Origin: a virus
Direction: 5' to 3' (one strand)
Virus record (IMG/VR): IMGVR_UViG_3300031972_002446
Coordinates: 101,941 to 165,940 of that record
Length of the DNA: 64,000 bases
The notes beneath the pieces are model-generated. The model saw nothing but the letters and a program-made list of their open reading frames with translations. It did no database searches and was not told the DNA's origin. How positions within the stretch are numbered: position 1 is the stretch's first letter; the number at the start of each line of letters is the position of its first letter. Shown here one piece after another: positions 44,195 through 52,528 of the stretch. Made by a program: the position numbers and the translations under genes.

Positions 44195-44885
44195 AATTAG
44201 ACAACCTATGGACTATACTTGCTATAATAGGATTACGAACTATATCTGTCGCATATAGTTCAGAAAAACCTATACCTTCAATGTCTTGCAGTCTATCTGT
44301 TAACTTTGTAAAACCTCCTTGTTGTATTTTTTGTAAATCAGATTGTGCTACATCGCCAGTTAAAACCATTTTACTATCCATACCAATTCTTGTTAATAAC
44401 ATTTTTAATTGGTCATACGAAGCATTTTGACACTCATCGGCGACAATAAAAGCATTATGAAAACTTCTACCTCTCATCAAACCCAGAGGAACTACTTGTA
44501 ATTGTTTATTAGACTTTAATTTAGAATAATGTTGTATATGTAAAAAGTGGTTAATTTCATCATATAATGGTAAAAGATAAGGGTGTAGTTTTTCTTCTGC
44601 GGTGCCCGGTAAGAAACCTAAACGCTCTCCAGCTTCTACCACAGGTCTTGTTATAACAATTTTTTCTACTTTATCATCAAGCAAATATTCTAAAGCCATG
44701 CCAACAGCTATATGTGTTTTACCACTGCCAGCCACTCCTTGACAGAAGGTTACAGTGTTTTCAGCTACAGTTCTTATATATTCTTTTTGGTTTATACTCC
44801 TTGGTTTTAAGCGATTTTTGAATCCAACGACAACTTCTTCTGGTTTTGGGATCTTAGGTGTTGAGTTTTTGCTTTTTTTTCTCAA
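44178..44885 (-). CDS. phoH: PhoH-like ATPase, TTG start (235 aa)
   Basis: P-loop protein: GVAGSGKT at 50-57, VITRPVVEAGERLGFLPG, VADECQNASYDQLKMLLTRIG (Walker B), and LTGDVAQSDL. This is the PhoH core shared with RecD-like ATPases. The start is a TTG preceded by AAAGG; no ATG occurs before the ATPase core. phoH is common in phages and its role in infection is unsettled (RNA metabolism or phosphate stress). First gene of the long recombination and replication operon. Confidence 0.93.
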   Translation of the reverse strand: MRKKSKNSTPKIPKPEEVVVGFKNRLKPRSINQKEYIRTVAENTVTFCQGVAGSGKTHIAVGMALEYLLDDKVEKIVITRPVVEAGERLGFLPGTAEEKLHPYLLPLYDEINHFLHIQHYSKLKSNKQLQVVPLGLMRGRSFHNAFIVADECQNASYDQLKMLLTRIGMDSKMVLTGDVAQSDLQKIQQGGFTKLTDRLQDIEGIGFSELYATDIVRNPIIASIVHRLSNYENDQ

Positions 44886-44917
44886 TTGATTAGCCTTTCA
44901 AGGACAAGGAAAAAGGA

Positions 44918-47116
44918 TTAAATTAAACAGGCTCCTCCGGCACAGCTAATTTCCTCTATTCCTACAGTGTTATCCTCTGTTTCTAACAGCTGCGTATAAT
45001 CAACCTTCTGAAAACTTCCATATAGATCTGTATAAATTTTCCAATTATATACATCTTTCATACAGTATGTTAGTCTTCTAATATCTTCATTAAAGTATTT
45101 CTTTGCAAATCTTTTCATTTTGATAGCAAATAATTTCTTATCATCACCATCTTTGTCTGTTTCTTGGTTTAATGTTATGTAATCGCAAGCAGCCCACAAA
45201 TTATTATCAAATGCATTAAGACCTAATTCTATTAAGCCTGAACACCACAAAGAAGCATCCCCATATTCTTTTGCAATCTCTCTACTAGTATAAACTGTAG
45301 TAAAGGGGGCTTGAGGGTAATCTTTATCTCCACTTTGTGGTATTAAGCTAATACCAGCAAAAAACTTTCTATTATTATAAATAAATTTAGTAACATCTCC
45401 CCACTCTTCCGGTTTCACAGTGACTGTGTTACTTACATTATGACTAAGAAAATCTTGTGTACACAGAGATCTGTTTTTACCAGAATGTACCCAATTCTTT
45501 TGAGCATCTTTTACAACACCAAGCATTTCTACGGCAGGTAGTTGATTTTTTAATTTAGAACCATCTGGCACTTCTATCGGGAATTTAACAACCTCATCTG
45601 TATTATTAGCAGACCATGATGATTTCTCGCATGCTTGAGGGTTATAGCTTTTGAAATAAAGATAGGGAGGCTCTAATATATTTGCTTGTACATGACGAAT
45701 ATATCGTTTAGCATGATGTGGATGAATTCCAGAGCTTGTACCTAGCATACTACTACTTGTACCTTCAGGTTTTAAGCAAGTAACTCTTGCTGCTTGATTA
45801 ATATTAATTTGTTGAGCTAATTCTTTATTGGTGTCAACAGCAATTTTTGCGCCTTTCTTAAGTACTTTTTCTGTTAGCACAAGGTCATGTTTTTCCATGA
45901 TACCTGTAAGAGATACTCCTAGAAGAGCCTCTCGTTCAAAGATAGCATTTGTAATATCTCCTAGATATTCTAAATTGGTAAAACCTGCTTGTAAAGTACC
46001 TATAATAGCAGCGGCTTTACATCTTTCATAAAAATCCTCTTCGTCTACGACAGACGAGCAATTGATAGTGGAAAGATTGCAACCTTGCCACCCAGATTTA
46101 CCAGACTTTTCATCCACAGGCCACATACCCACCTCTACGCATGGGTTAAAAGTCATCTCTGTAGAGTCACTCCAGATAAAACCTGGCTCCCCAAACTCCT
46201 TTACGGACTCCATAAGAGCCTTAAACTGCTCAAATGTAGTATCATCTTTAAGCAATAACGCAGAATTGTTGCTCCTGGCTCTTTGAGGATTATCTACATA
46301 CCAATTGCCTGTTTTAGCTTTAGCCATCTCTTCATCATTAGGGCTAAATAACGCTAATGACGCACTTCTACGAACACCACCAGATAATACAGCATCGCTG
46401 CTGTGCATAATAATATCATAAGCATCGATAGGTCGTAATTTTTTTTGTTTGTTTTCAACACATTGCTCCAATAATTCTCGAATTTTTTCTAAACCATTTT
46501 GTAATGGCTCAAAACCTGGCGCTTTACCAACACCAGAAGATAATTGAGAACCTTTTTCTCGAATGTTACTATAGTCAAATACAATGTATTTATCTTTATA
46601 TTCTAAAAATTTTGATTCACTAGGTTTATTAAAATATGAACTTAATAAAACACCTAAAGCATCTGCCCAGCCTTCAATACTATCTTCTATTTTATACTTT
46701 ACACCTTTTCTTTTATCTTTTTTTTCTAATGAAAGATTAGGCAGTTTTGATACATGATGTTTTTGAACGCTAAAACCTGTTCCACTACCACACAACAATA
46801 ACCAAAAACATTCTTGGAAAAATCTTAGCCTATCACAATACGAACTTGTACAATTATAAATTTTTGCATGTCTCTTTAGAATGGGTTCTCCGCCAAATTG
46901 AAGAGCTCTTTGACTACCTAAAACTTTTTTCTTAAACATTAAATCGTAGGACCAGTTAATATCTTCACTAATATTAAAATCAGCATATTGAGTATGCATC
47001 ATATTTTTTACACGATCTACTGCTTCTTTCCATGTCTCTCTTCTGTTTTCACTTTCTATCCAACGAGCGTACTTACTTACAAATGTATAATTCTGTAATT
47101 CATTTAATGCCGACAT
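44918..47116 (-). CDS. nrdJ: class II adenosylcobalamin-dependent ribonucleotide reductase (732 aa)
   Basis: Monomeric RTPR-type enzyme. Active-site Cys near the N-terminus (IYNCTSS, C89), LCGSGTGFSVQ, LSGGVRRSA, NPCVEVG and GWQGCNLSTINCSS are class II landmarks, and CLKPEGTSSSML and the SCAGGACLI C-terminus (redox Cys pair) are kept. It makes deoxyribonucleotides and needs B12 but neither oxygen nor a second subunit. Length matches the family. AAGGAG ribosome site and a candidate promoter upstream. Part of a nucleotide set with dCMP deaminase and dNMP kinase. Confidence 0.96.
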   Translation of the reverse strand: MSALNELQNYTFVSKYARWIESENRRETWKEAVDRVKNMMHTQYADFNISEDINWSYDLMFKKKVLGSQRALQFGGEPILKRHAKIYNCTSSYCDRLRFFQECFWLLLCGSGTGFSVQKHHVSKLPNLSLEKKDKRKGVKYKIEDSIEGWADALGVLLSSYFNKPSESKFLEYKDKYIVFDYSNIREKGSQLSSGVGKAPGFEPLQNGLEKIRELLEQCVENKQKKLRPIDAYDIIMHSSDAVLSGGVRRSASLALFSPNDEEMAKAKTGNWYVDNPQRARSNNSALLLKDDTTFEQFKALMESVKEFGEPGFIWSDSTEMTFNPCVEVGMWPVDEKSGKSGWQGCNLSTINCSSVVDEEDFYERCKAAAIIGTLQAGFTNLEYLGDITNAIFEREALLGVSLTGIMEKHDLVLTEKVLKKGAKIAVDTNKELAQQININQAARVTCLKPEGTSSSMLGTSSGIHPHHAKRYIRHVQANILEPPYLYFKSYNPQACEKSSWSANNTDEVVKFPIEVPDGSKLKNQLPAVEMLGVVKDAQKNWVHSGKNRSLCTQDFLSHNVSNTVTVKPEEWGDVTKFIYNNRKFFAGISLIPQSGDKDYPQAPFTTVYTSREIAKEYGDASLWCSGLIELGLNAFDNNLWAACDYITLNQETDKDGDDKKLFAIKMKRFAKKYFNEDIRRLTYCMKDVYNWKIYTDLYGSFQKVDYTQLLETEDNTVGIEEISCAGGACLI

Positions 47117-47202
47117 ACTTGAGGAACTCCTTGGATTATAGTAAAAATAGAATTTAGCAGATGCCCTTGATGATTAATAGATAACTTCGTTTGATTACTC
47201 AT

Positions 47203-47231
47203 ATGATAACGATCCACAAAGTAAATTACAA
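47203..47231 (-). promoter_or_regulatory. candidate promoter of the ribonucleotide reductase gene
   Basis: On the minus strand TTGTAA (47231-47226) is 17 bases from TATCAT (47208-47203). The predicted start near 47196 gives an 80-base leader to the reductase ATG. Four of six and five of six consensus matches. No cobalamin riboswitch landmarks were seen in the leader. Confidence 0.5.
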
Positions 47232-47267
47232 GGGTATAATAAATAAAAATAATTTGTTTCCGTTATA

Positions 47268-47735
47268 TTATACACCGTCGATATTATGTATCCAGCTATA
47301 GTCTGGAATAATTTTTTCAACTTGCATTTTAGTTTGTTTGATAAATAAATTAAATTTTTTTTCAGCATGTTCGTCGAATAAAATTGTTCCATGTCCTTCA
47401 GCCATAACCACTTTAGAAACACCCTCTTGCCATAAAGCCATAATACAATCATTACAGCATTGACCGGTTACGTACGCTATTCCATTGTCTGGTCTAATTA
47501 CACAGTTAGATAAAGCATTTCTTTCTGCGTGAATCATCCATTCGTATTTACCTGGTCTGTCTTTAGGTAAGACATTATCATCCATGCCTTTGGGGAAACC
47601 ATTATATCCTACTCCAATAATTCTATGTTGTTGATCAGTAATTACACAACCGTGCTGGGTGTGTATATCATGACTACGTTGAGCAACAACCTTAGCGATT
47701 CCTAAAAAATAATTTTCCCATTTTGGTCTTTCCAT
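47268..47735 (-). CDS. dCMP deaminase (155 aa)
   Basis: Zinc-dependent deaminase: HAERNA (H69, E71) and CCNDC (C94, C97, with Cys in place of the usual Pro before the first ligand). The N-terminus WENYFLGIAKVVAQRSHDIHTQHGCVI with GVGYNGFPKG is typical of dCMP deaminases. It makes dUMP for thymidylate synthesis. It has no ribosome binding site but a promoter whose start point falls on the ATG, so it is probably translated from a leaderless mRNA. Confidence 0.93.
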   Translation of the reverse strand: MERPKWENYFLGIAKVVAQRSHDIHTQHGCVITDQQHRIIGVGYNGFPKGMDDNVLPKDRPGKYEWMIHAERNALSNCVIRPDNGIAYVTGQCCNDCIMALWQEGVSKVVMAEGHGTILFDEHAEKKFNLFIKQTKMQVEKIIPDYSWIHNIDGV

Positions 47736-47741
47736 GTCTAT

Positions 47742-47770
47742 ATTGTAAATCTAGATAAGTGTTATGTCAA
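47742..47770 (-). promoter_or_regulatory. near-consensus sigma-70 promoter giving a leaderless dCMP deaminase mRNA
   Basis: On the minus strand TTGACA (47770-47765), 17-base spacer, TACAAT (47747-47742). The seventh base after the -10 box is the A of the deaminase ATG (47735). No Shine-Dalgarno exists in between. Confidence 0.75.
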
Positions 47771-47793
47771 CACAATTTACATTAGAATTTGCA

Positions 47794-48594
47794 TTATTTT
47801 AAATTGATATCGAACGGAAAATCATAATTAAAAAAGTCTATGTCTTTACCGTATATTTTTTCTACCATATCTTTGCAATATTGATTATAAAATAATTTGT
47901 ATTCAGGTATTCCCACAGATAAGTCTTGCATATTGATTAAGCCGTTATGTTCACTAGTAAATCTAAAAGGAGCTACAGAACACGACGTGTCGCTATCTTT
48001 AGTTGTGTATTTACCACTTTGATATGAGGGTTCTACTTCGTTGTCGTTGTAATCTAAATCAAGTCCGTGTGTTTTTTTTAATAAAGCTAAATCATCGACT
48101 ATGTTCTCTATTTTTATAATAAAATCGCAATCAATCATATATTGAGGTAAAAAATGATGTTCTAAAAAACTCCTACTTTTACGGCCCCAACGAGTGCTGT
48201 TTCCTATTATAATTAATTCTAAAAAAGACTGAAAAGATAGAGTAAGATTATTTTGCGCTTGATGTAAGTATTTAATAAAAGAAGAAACAGCTCTAGAATA
48301 AGGATTTCTAACTAGTTGTATGTTAAAGAAATTTTTATAAAATTGCTTATCTTGATTTGGCATATGAGATAAAAAATCTGCTTTGTCTTTATGTGTCTGT
48401 TTTATATTTTTCGTATACTCATCTCTTTGTTTTATACAACTTCTATTGTGATCGTAGCTGTTAATGTGTATTAAAAACATTCTAGCTATTATAGAGCAAC
48501 CAGCTTTTGGAGACCAGTACATAGCTAGTTTATTTTTCGGGTCTGGTAAAACTCTTGGGCAATACTCAGATTCTTGAATAAAGTTATTTCTCAT
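47794..48594 (-). CDS. PAPS-type sulfotransferase (266 aa)
   Basis: The 5'-phosphosulfate loop MYWSPKAGCS at residues 25-34 and the 3'-phosphate motif LVRNPYSRAVSSF at 94-106 are those of carbohydrate sulfotransferases (Sulfotransfer_2-like). YPxCxx-type acceptor elements are not clear, and there is no membrane anchor, so it would act in the cytoplasm. It is the last gene of the glycan cassette, overlapping the glycosyltransferase stop by ATGA. It would transfer sulfate from PAPS to a sugar or protein; the acceptor is unknown. Sulfotransferases are uncommon in phages. Confidence 0.8.
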   Translation of the reverse strand: MRNNFIQESEYCPRVLPDPKNKLAMYWSPKAGCSIIARMFLIHINSYDHNRSCIKQRDEYTKNIKQTHKDKADFLSHMPNQDKQFYKNFFNIQLVRNPYSRAVSSFIKYLHQAQNNLTLSFQSFLELIIIGNSTRWGRKSRSFLEHHFLPQYMIDCDFIIKIENIVDDLALLKKTHGLDLDYNDNEVEPSYQSGKYTTKDSDTSCSVAPFRFTSEHNGLINMQDLSVGIPEYKLFYNQYCKDMVEKIYGKDIDFFNYDFPFDINLK

Positions 48595-51056
48595 GATATT
48601 ACTAAAGCTCCTATGTATCGTTCTAAAGCGTGTTCAAATTGCAAATCCGGAATACCTTTTAATTTATATTTGCTATAAAGTTGCATAAAGTTAAAACAAG
48701 TACCGTCTTTAATGAATTTTTGACTAGAAAAATCTATAGGACTGTTTAGGGATTGATTACTATATTCTTGCATATACCTATTAAAGATAGCGTCATCTTT
48801 CATACATTCTATCCAAAAAGTATCATGTTTTTTAATGCTTGTTAATTGTTTTACTATTTTATCATAATCATCTACCAATGGTTTTAAATTAGATAGTTTT
48901 GATATAAAAGTAGTGCCTTGAATATACTTAAATTGTTTTTTGTGTAGGTTGTGAAAAATATCAGGTTCATTCTCCATTATTTTTCTATTTAAATCATCTG
49001 AGAGACAGTCTGTAGTAAATCTAGATGCTGTTAAAGTATCGTATTTATGTACGTCATTTATATAGAATATAGAGTGTAATATATTTTTCCAAGATTGATT
49101 ATTTTTATTATGTATATAGGCTATTTGGGTATTTGTGTTTATAGTTGTGCTTGATGACTCATAGATATACTTTAACCCCTCTAAAAGACCTCCTATATCA
49201 TATCCACAATTCTTTCTAAATATAACATATCCAAATTTCTTTAAATTTAGTATACTTTTCTCTAAATAGTTTTTAATATTAGGCCCAAAAACATTTACGT
49301 CATCACTACTTATGCAAATCACTGGAACAAAATTACATTTTTGTTGTTGACGCACAATAAATTGATTTATTATATTTATGTAATAATCTATTTCAGTTTT
49401 AGATATATTATTAATATACAAAGATAAGATTATAAAATCTTTTTTAGTATTCCTAGAGGGATTGAACATAATCGGTTGGCTATAATTATCATTAATATAT
49501 TTTGTATTTTTTTGCGTTAGATTAGGTAACACATTAATTGATAATTCTTGAAATTCTTTACGTATATCCTCATTGGTTTGTCCTTTTAAAATAAAATATG
49601 ATTCTAGCTTATTGGTGTCGTGCGATGTGTGTATATTATTTTCTATAACTATTATTTTTTTATTTAATAATAAAGCTTCTAATACAACTATAGGGCAAGG
49701 GTCACTAAGACTAGTTAATATAAAGTAATCTAATCTCTTAATATATTTGTAAGGATTGTCTGTATTAGGAACCCATAAGAAATTTGAGGGGATAGATGTA
49801 TCATCATTTGGGTATAAAATTTGTAATTTTTCTTCAATTTTTTTACCGCCAATCCAAACAAAAATGTATTGCGGATTATCCCTAGCTAATTGCAATAATA
49901 GAATAGGATTTTTTCTTAAAGATAAATCTCCACACATGCCTATGACAGGCTTATCTTTATCTTCTATAATCAAATCACAACCCTCATCAGCTTTTCCTTG
50001 TATTATATTTTGCTTTGTAGTTGGTATAAATGGAGGATCAATTCTAATTTCTTTAAGATTAGGTTTATGCTTTAGAAATTCTTGTTTAATTTTTTCAGAG
50101 ACAACTGAGATTGACTGAATGTTATCTATAGATTGTGTGTCTTGATGTCGACTCTGCATAGGTTTAGCGAAATCTTCATATGTTTCGTGTAAATGCACTA
50201 TGGTTTTATTATGCCAATAATTAAATTTATGTAAGTTATATAAATAATAATTTATTGAGTTGGAATATATCAATACAGGCTGAGTAGTTTCAAATATTTT
50301 TTTGAGTGATTCTATTTCGTTGTAGTGGTATAGTTTTGCTGGGTGGTTCGGTAAAATATTATTAGGAAATGGTTCCACTATGTATATATTTTTGTATATA
50401 TCACTATCGTATAAATAATCATAAAGATCATACAGATAAATGGGTGCTCCAGTAAGAGAGATATCATGATTAATTAGCAGTATACTATTCTTATTAATAT
50501 GGCTATGTGAAATATTATCTTTTTGTTGATATATTTCATCATAAGACATGCCCGTATAATATGTTCTATTTTCGTTTTGCCCGTGAGATATAAAATGCAT
50601 ACTAGCTTGAGCATTACTCATAGCGGATAGATCAGGATTGTATAGCTTGTAAAGTCTAGCATCAAAATCAATAGGTAATAAATCTGATAGTTTTGTTGAA
50701 TAAGCTCTGCGTTCTTGTTTACCATATTCAATATAATGAAGCTTAGCTAATAATTCTGTATTTATATTTTCTTTAGATAAGTCTGGATTTAAAGATAAGT
50801 ATTTGTGCCAATTGAAATCTTTAGGAACAAGAGTGTTAACATAATCTAATTTCATCTCAGGTTTTTTATTTATATTTTCAGTATGTATGTTCGAGTATTG
50901 TCTACCTTCATATCTGCCATATTTAAGAAAGTGAGCTATTAGATGGTGTTCTTCTACGAAACCTAATCGCTCTAAATCGGAATTTAATTTTTTATAAACC
51001 CTCCAATCAAAATCAGCTGGAAGATTTGCTCTGTCTTCATCTGTTATCTTAGACAT
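48591..51056 (-). CDS. multidomain glycosyltransferase with N-terminal repeats and RgpF-like C-domain (821 aa)
   Basis: Residues ~12-55, 77-120 and 127-167 are three copies of a ~45-residue motif (P-x-D-F-D/N ... Y ... N-x-D-L ... Y/H-G-x-x-E-x-R-x-Y), often linked to glycosyltransferases. Residues ~190-540 are a GT-B domain: LINHDISLTGAPIYLYDL, KTIVHLHETYEDF, and the donor half with VIGMCGDLSLRKNP and LTSLSDPCPIVVLEALLL. Residues ~545-815 (ILSLYINNIS, CGYDIGGLLEGL, YIHNKNNQSW) resemble RgpF-type rhamnan synthesis proteins. Probably builds the glycan encoded by this cassette. It overlaps both neighbours. Confidence 0.82.
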   Translation of the reverse strand: MSKITDEDRANLPADFDWRVYKKLNSDLERLGFVEEHHLIAHFLKYGRYEGRQYSNIHTENINKKPEMKLDYVNTLVPKDFNWHKYLSLNPDLSKENINTELLAKLHYIEYGKQERRAYSTKLSDLLPIDFDARLYKLYNPDLSAMSNAQASMHFISHGQNENRTYYTGMSYDEIYQQKDNISHSHINKNSILLINHDISLTGAPIYLYDLYDYLYDSDIYKNIYIVEPFPNNILPNHPAKLYHYNEIESLKKIFETTQPVLIYSNSINYYLYNLHKFNYWHNKTIVHLHETYEDFAKPMQSRHQDTQSIDNIQSISVVSEKIKQEFLKHKPNLKEIRIDPPFIPTTKQNIIQGKADEGCDLIIEDKDKPVIGMCGDLSLRKNPILLLQLARDNPQYIFVWIGGKKIEEKLQILYPNDDTSIPSNFLWVPNTDNPYKYIKRLDYFILTSLSDPCPIVVLEALLLNKKIIVIENNIHTSHDTNKLESYFILKGQTNEDIRKEFQELSINVLPNLTQKNTKYINDNYSQPIMFNPSRNTKKDFIILSLYINNISKTEIDYYINIINQFIVRQQQKCNFVPVICISSDDVNVFGPNIKNYLEKSILNLKKFGYVIFRKNCGYDIGGLLEGLKYIYESSSTTINTNTQIAYIHNKNNQSWKNILHSIFYINDVHKYDTLTASRFTTDCLSDDLNRKIMENEPDIFHNLHKKQFKYIQGTTFISKLSNLKPLVDDYDKIVKQLTSIKKHDTFWIECMKDDAIFNRYMQEYSNQSLNSPIDFSSQKFIKDGTCFNFMQLYSKYKLKGIPDLQFEHALERYIGALVIS

Positions 51057-51546
51057 TATTTAAACAACTACCTTTGTCTTTATTAGATATAATTTCTGGA
51101 TTTATTGGCCATTTAATATCAAAATCTTTATAACAAAACGCCTCATCTGTATTAGGATTGTATATATCTCCCTGCTGGTATAATACTACACTATCAACAG
51201 TTGCAAGAAAAGCATGACCACAAAAACTAGGGATATAAATACTATTTAGTTTTTTTGCATCTAATACCATACCAAAATATTGTCTGTATGTAGGACTGTC
51301 GGTTCTGAGATCTACACAAACATCATAGATTTGACCTTGAACACAGGTAACATATTTTGCATAAGGAGCCCTATGTATACCTCTTAAAACGCCTCTTTTT
51401 GAAAAACTATAGTTAACCTGAGCTATTTTAAATGAGTCTTTAATATGGGGATTTTTAAAAATTTCCGAAACAACACCCCTACTATCTAGATGTATATCAG
51501 GTTTTACCCAATAGCAATATGGTATATGTGTTTTATTAATTTTCAT
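51049..51546 (-). CDS. RmlC-like dTDP-4-dehydrorhamnose 3,5-epimerase (165 aa)
   Basis: Cupin fold with SRGVVSEIFKN, KRGVLRGIHRAPYAKYVTCVQG, DVCVDLRTDSPTY, and IPSFCGHAFLA. The LRGIH His is the catalytic base of RmlC and the VDLR and GHAFL blocks are family markers. It is about 15 residues shorter than the usual 180. With the RmlB-like gene directly upstream (11-base overlap), it would make a 4-keto-6-deoxyhexose and epimerise it. No RmlD reductase is encoded beside them, so the product may be finished by the host or differ from rhamnose. Confidence 0.82.
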   Translation of the reverse strand: MKINKTHIPYCYWVKPDIHLDSRGVVSEIFKNPHIKDSFKIAQVNYSFSKRGVLRGIHRAPYAKYVTCVQGQIYDVCVDLRTDSPTYRQYFGMVLDAKKLNSIYIPSFCGHAFLATVDSVVLYQQGDIYNPNTDEAFCYKDFDIKWPINPEIISNKDKGSCLNNV

Positions 51547-52528
51547 TCAGCATCCAATCGATAGTTTTCTGTAATGATTGATTAAAATCTATAGGCTGTT
51601 TCCATCCCATATTTTGTAATTTAGACCCATCTAGACTATATCTCCTATCATGACCCGGTCTGCTTTTATTGAGATCTACATATTCTAATCTAGCAGGCTT
51701 ATTCATTATTCTAGCTATTTCTTTTACCATGTCGTCATTATACATTTCTCTATCACCGACCACATTATAATGCTCCCCAGGTTTACCGTTTTTGAGCAAA
51801 AACAGAGTTGCATTCGCAGCATTTCTAGCATGTAACCAATGTCTTTGTCCAACATACTCTACATTACCATGATTGTCTAGTTGGGCGTGAATCTTAACTG
51901 GTTGATTTTTATGAATTAAATCTATAGCTAAAGCTATAAACTTTTCTTTGTGTTGCCTCTCTCCAAAAAGATTCATAGTATACGTATGTATAATTGGTAA
52001 ATTATATGTATTGTGATAAGCAATACCAGCAGCACCAGCTCCTGCTTTACTTGCGCTATAAGGATTAGAAGGTCTCCATCTATCGTCTTCTTTAAAATCA
52101 TAACCATCTGGAGCAGGACCAAACACTTCGTCTGTTAAATAATTTATAAACAAAGCTTTAGGAGAATATTTTCTATACCATTCTAATAAGTTTAATGTTC
52201 CCATAACATTATCTTCAAAAAATTGTTTCGGATAATCGATACTTCTCGTAACATGACTATTAGCTGCTATATGCGCTACATAATCTACCTCTCCTATACT
52301 TTCTATAATATGAGGAGGAAAATCAAATTTAAGATCGTGATAAATTATTTTTATTCTTTCTGCATATTTTTGTACATGCAGACTATCTACTATTCTTCGC
52401 ATATCCCCAACGTAAGTTAACCTACACAGGGCGATAATCTCCCAATCGGTATTGATCAAAGTTTCTTCTACAAAATGAGAACCTAAAAAACCAGCAGCTC
52501 CAGTTATTAGGATTTTCTTTTTTGTCAT
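51536..52528 (-). CDS. NAD-dependent sugar 4,6-dehydratase/epimerase (RmlB-like) (330 aa)
   Basis: Short-chain dehydrogenase of the extended type: GxxGxxG at 10-16 (GAAGFLG), HIAANSHVTRSI, TDEVFG at 132-137 and YSASK at 157-161 as catalytic Tyr-Lys. TDEVYG-like motifs are diagnostic of dTDP-glucose 4,6-dehydratases. It makes the 4-keto-6-deoxy sugar nucleotide for the next gene. It overlaps the RgpF-like gene upstream by ATGA and the epimerase by 11 bases. Confidence 0.86.
   Translation of the reverse strand: MTKKKILITGAAGFLGSHFVEETLINTDWEIIALCRLTYVGDMRRIVDSLHVQKYAERIKIIYHDLKFDFPPHIIESIGEVDYVAHIAANSHVTRSIDYPKQFFEDNVMGTLNLLEWYRKYSPKALFINYLTDEVFGPAPDGYDFKEDDRWRPSNPYSASKAGAGAAGIAYHNTYNLPIIHTYTMNLFGERQHKEKFIALAIDLIHKNQPVKIHAQLDNHGNVEYVGQRHWLHARNAANATLFLLKNGKPGEHYNVVGDREMYNDDMVKEIARIMNKPARLEYVDLNKSRPGHDRRYSLDGSKLQNMGWKQPIDFNQSLQKTIDWMLNEN

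Noticed and set aside
47117-47267. Cobalamin riboswitch before the B12-dependent reductase
   Set aside because: The gap is too short for the usual ~200-nt element and I could not find the conserved B12-box core; it seems an ordinary promoter leader.
47195-47452. 85-residue minus-strand frame over the end of the dCMP deaminase gene
   Set aside because: It overlaps the well-supported deaminase in another frame, has no ribosome site and no protein-like pattern.
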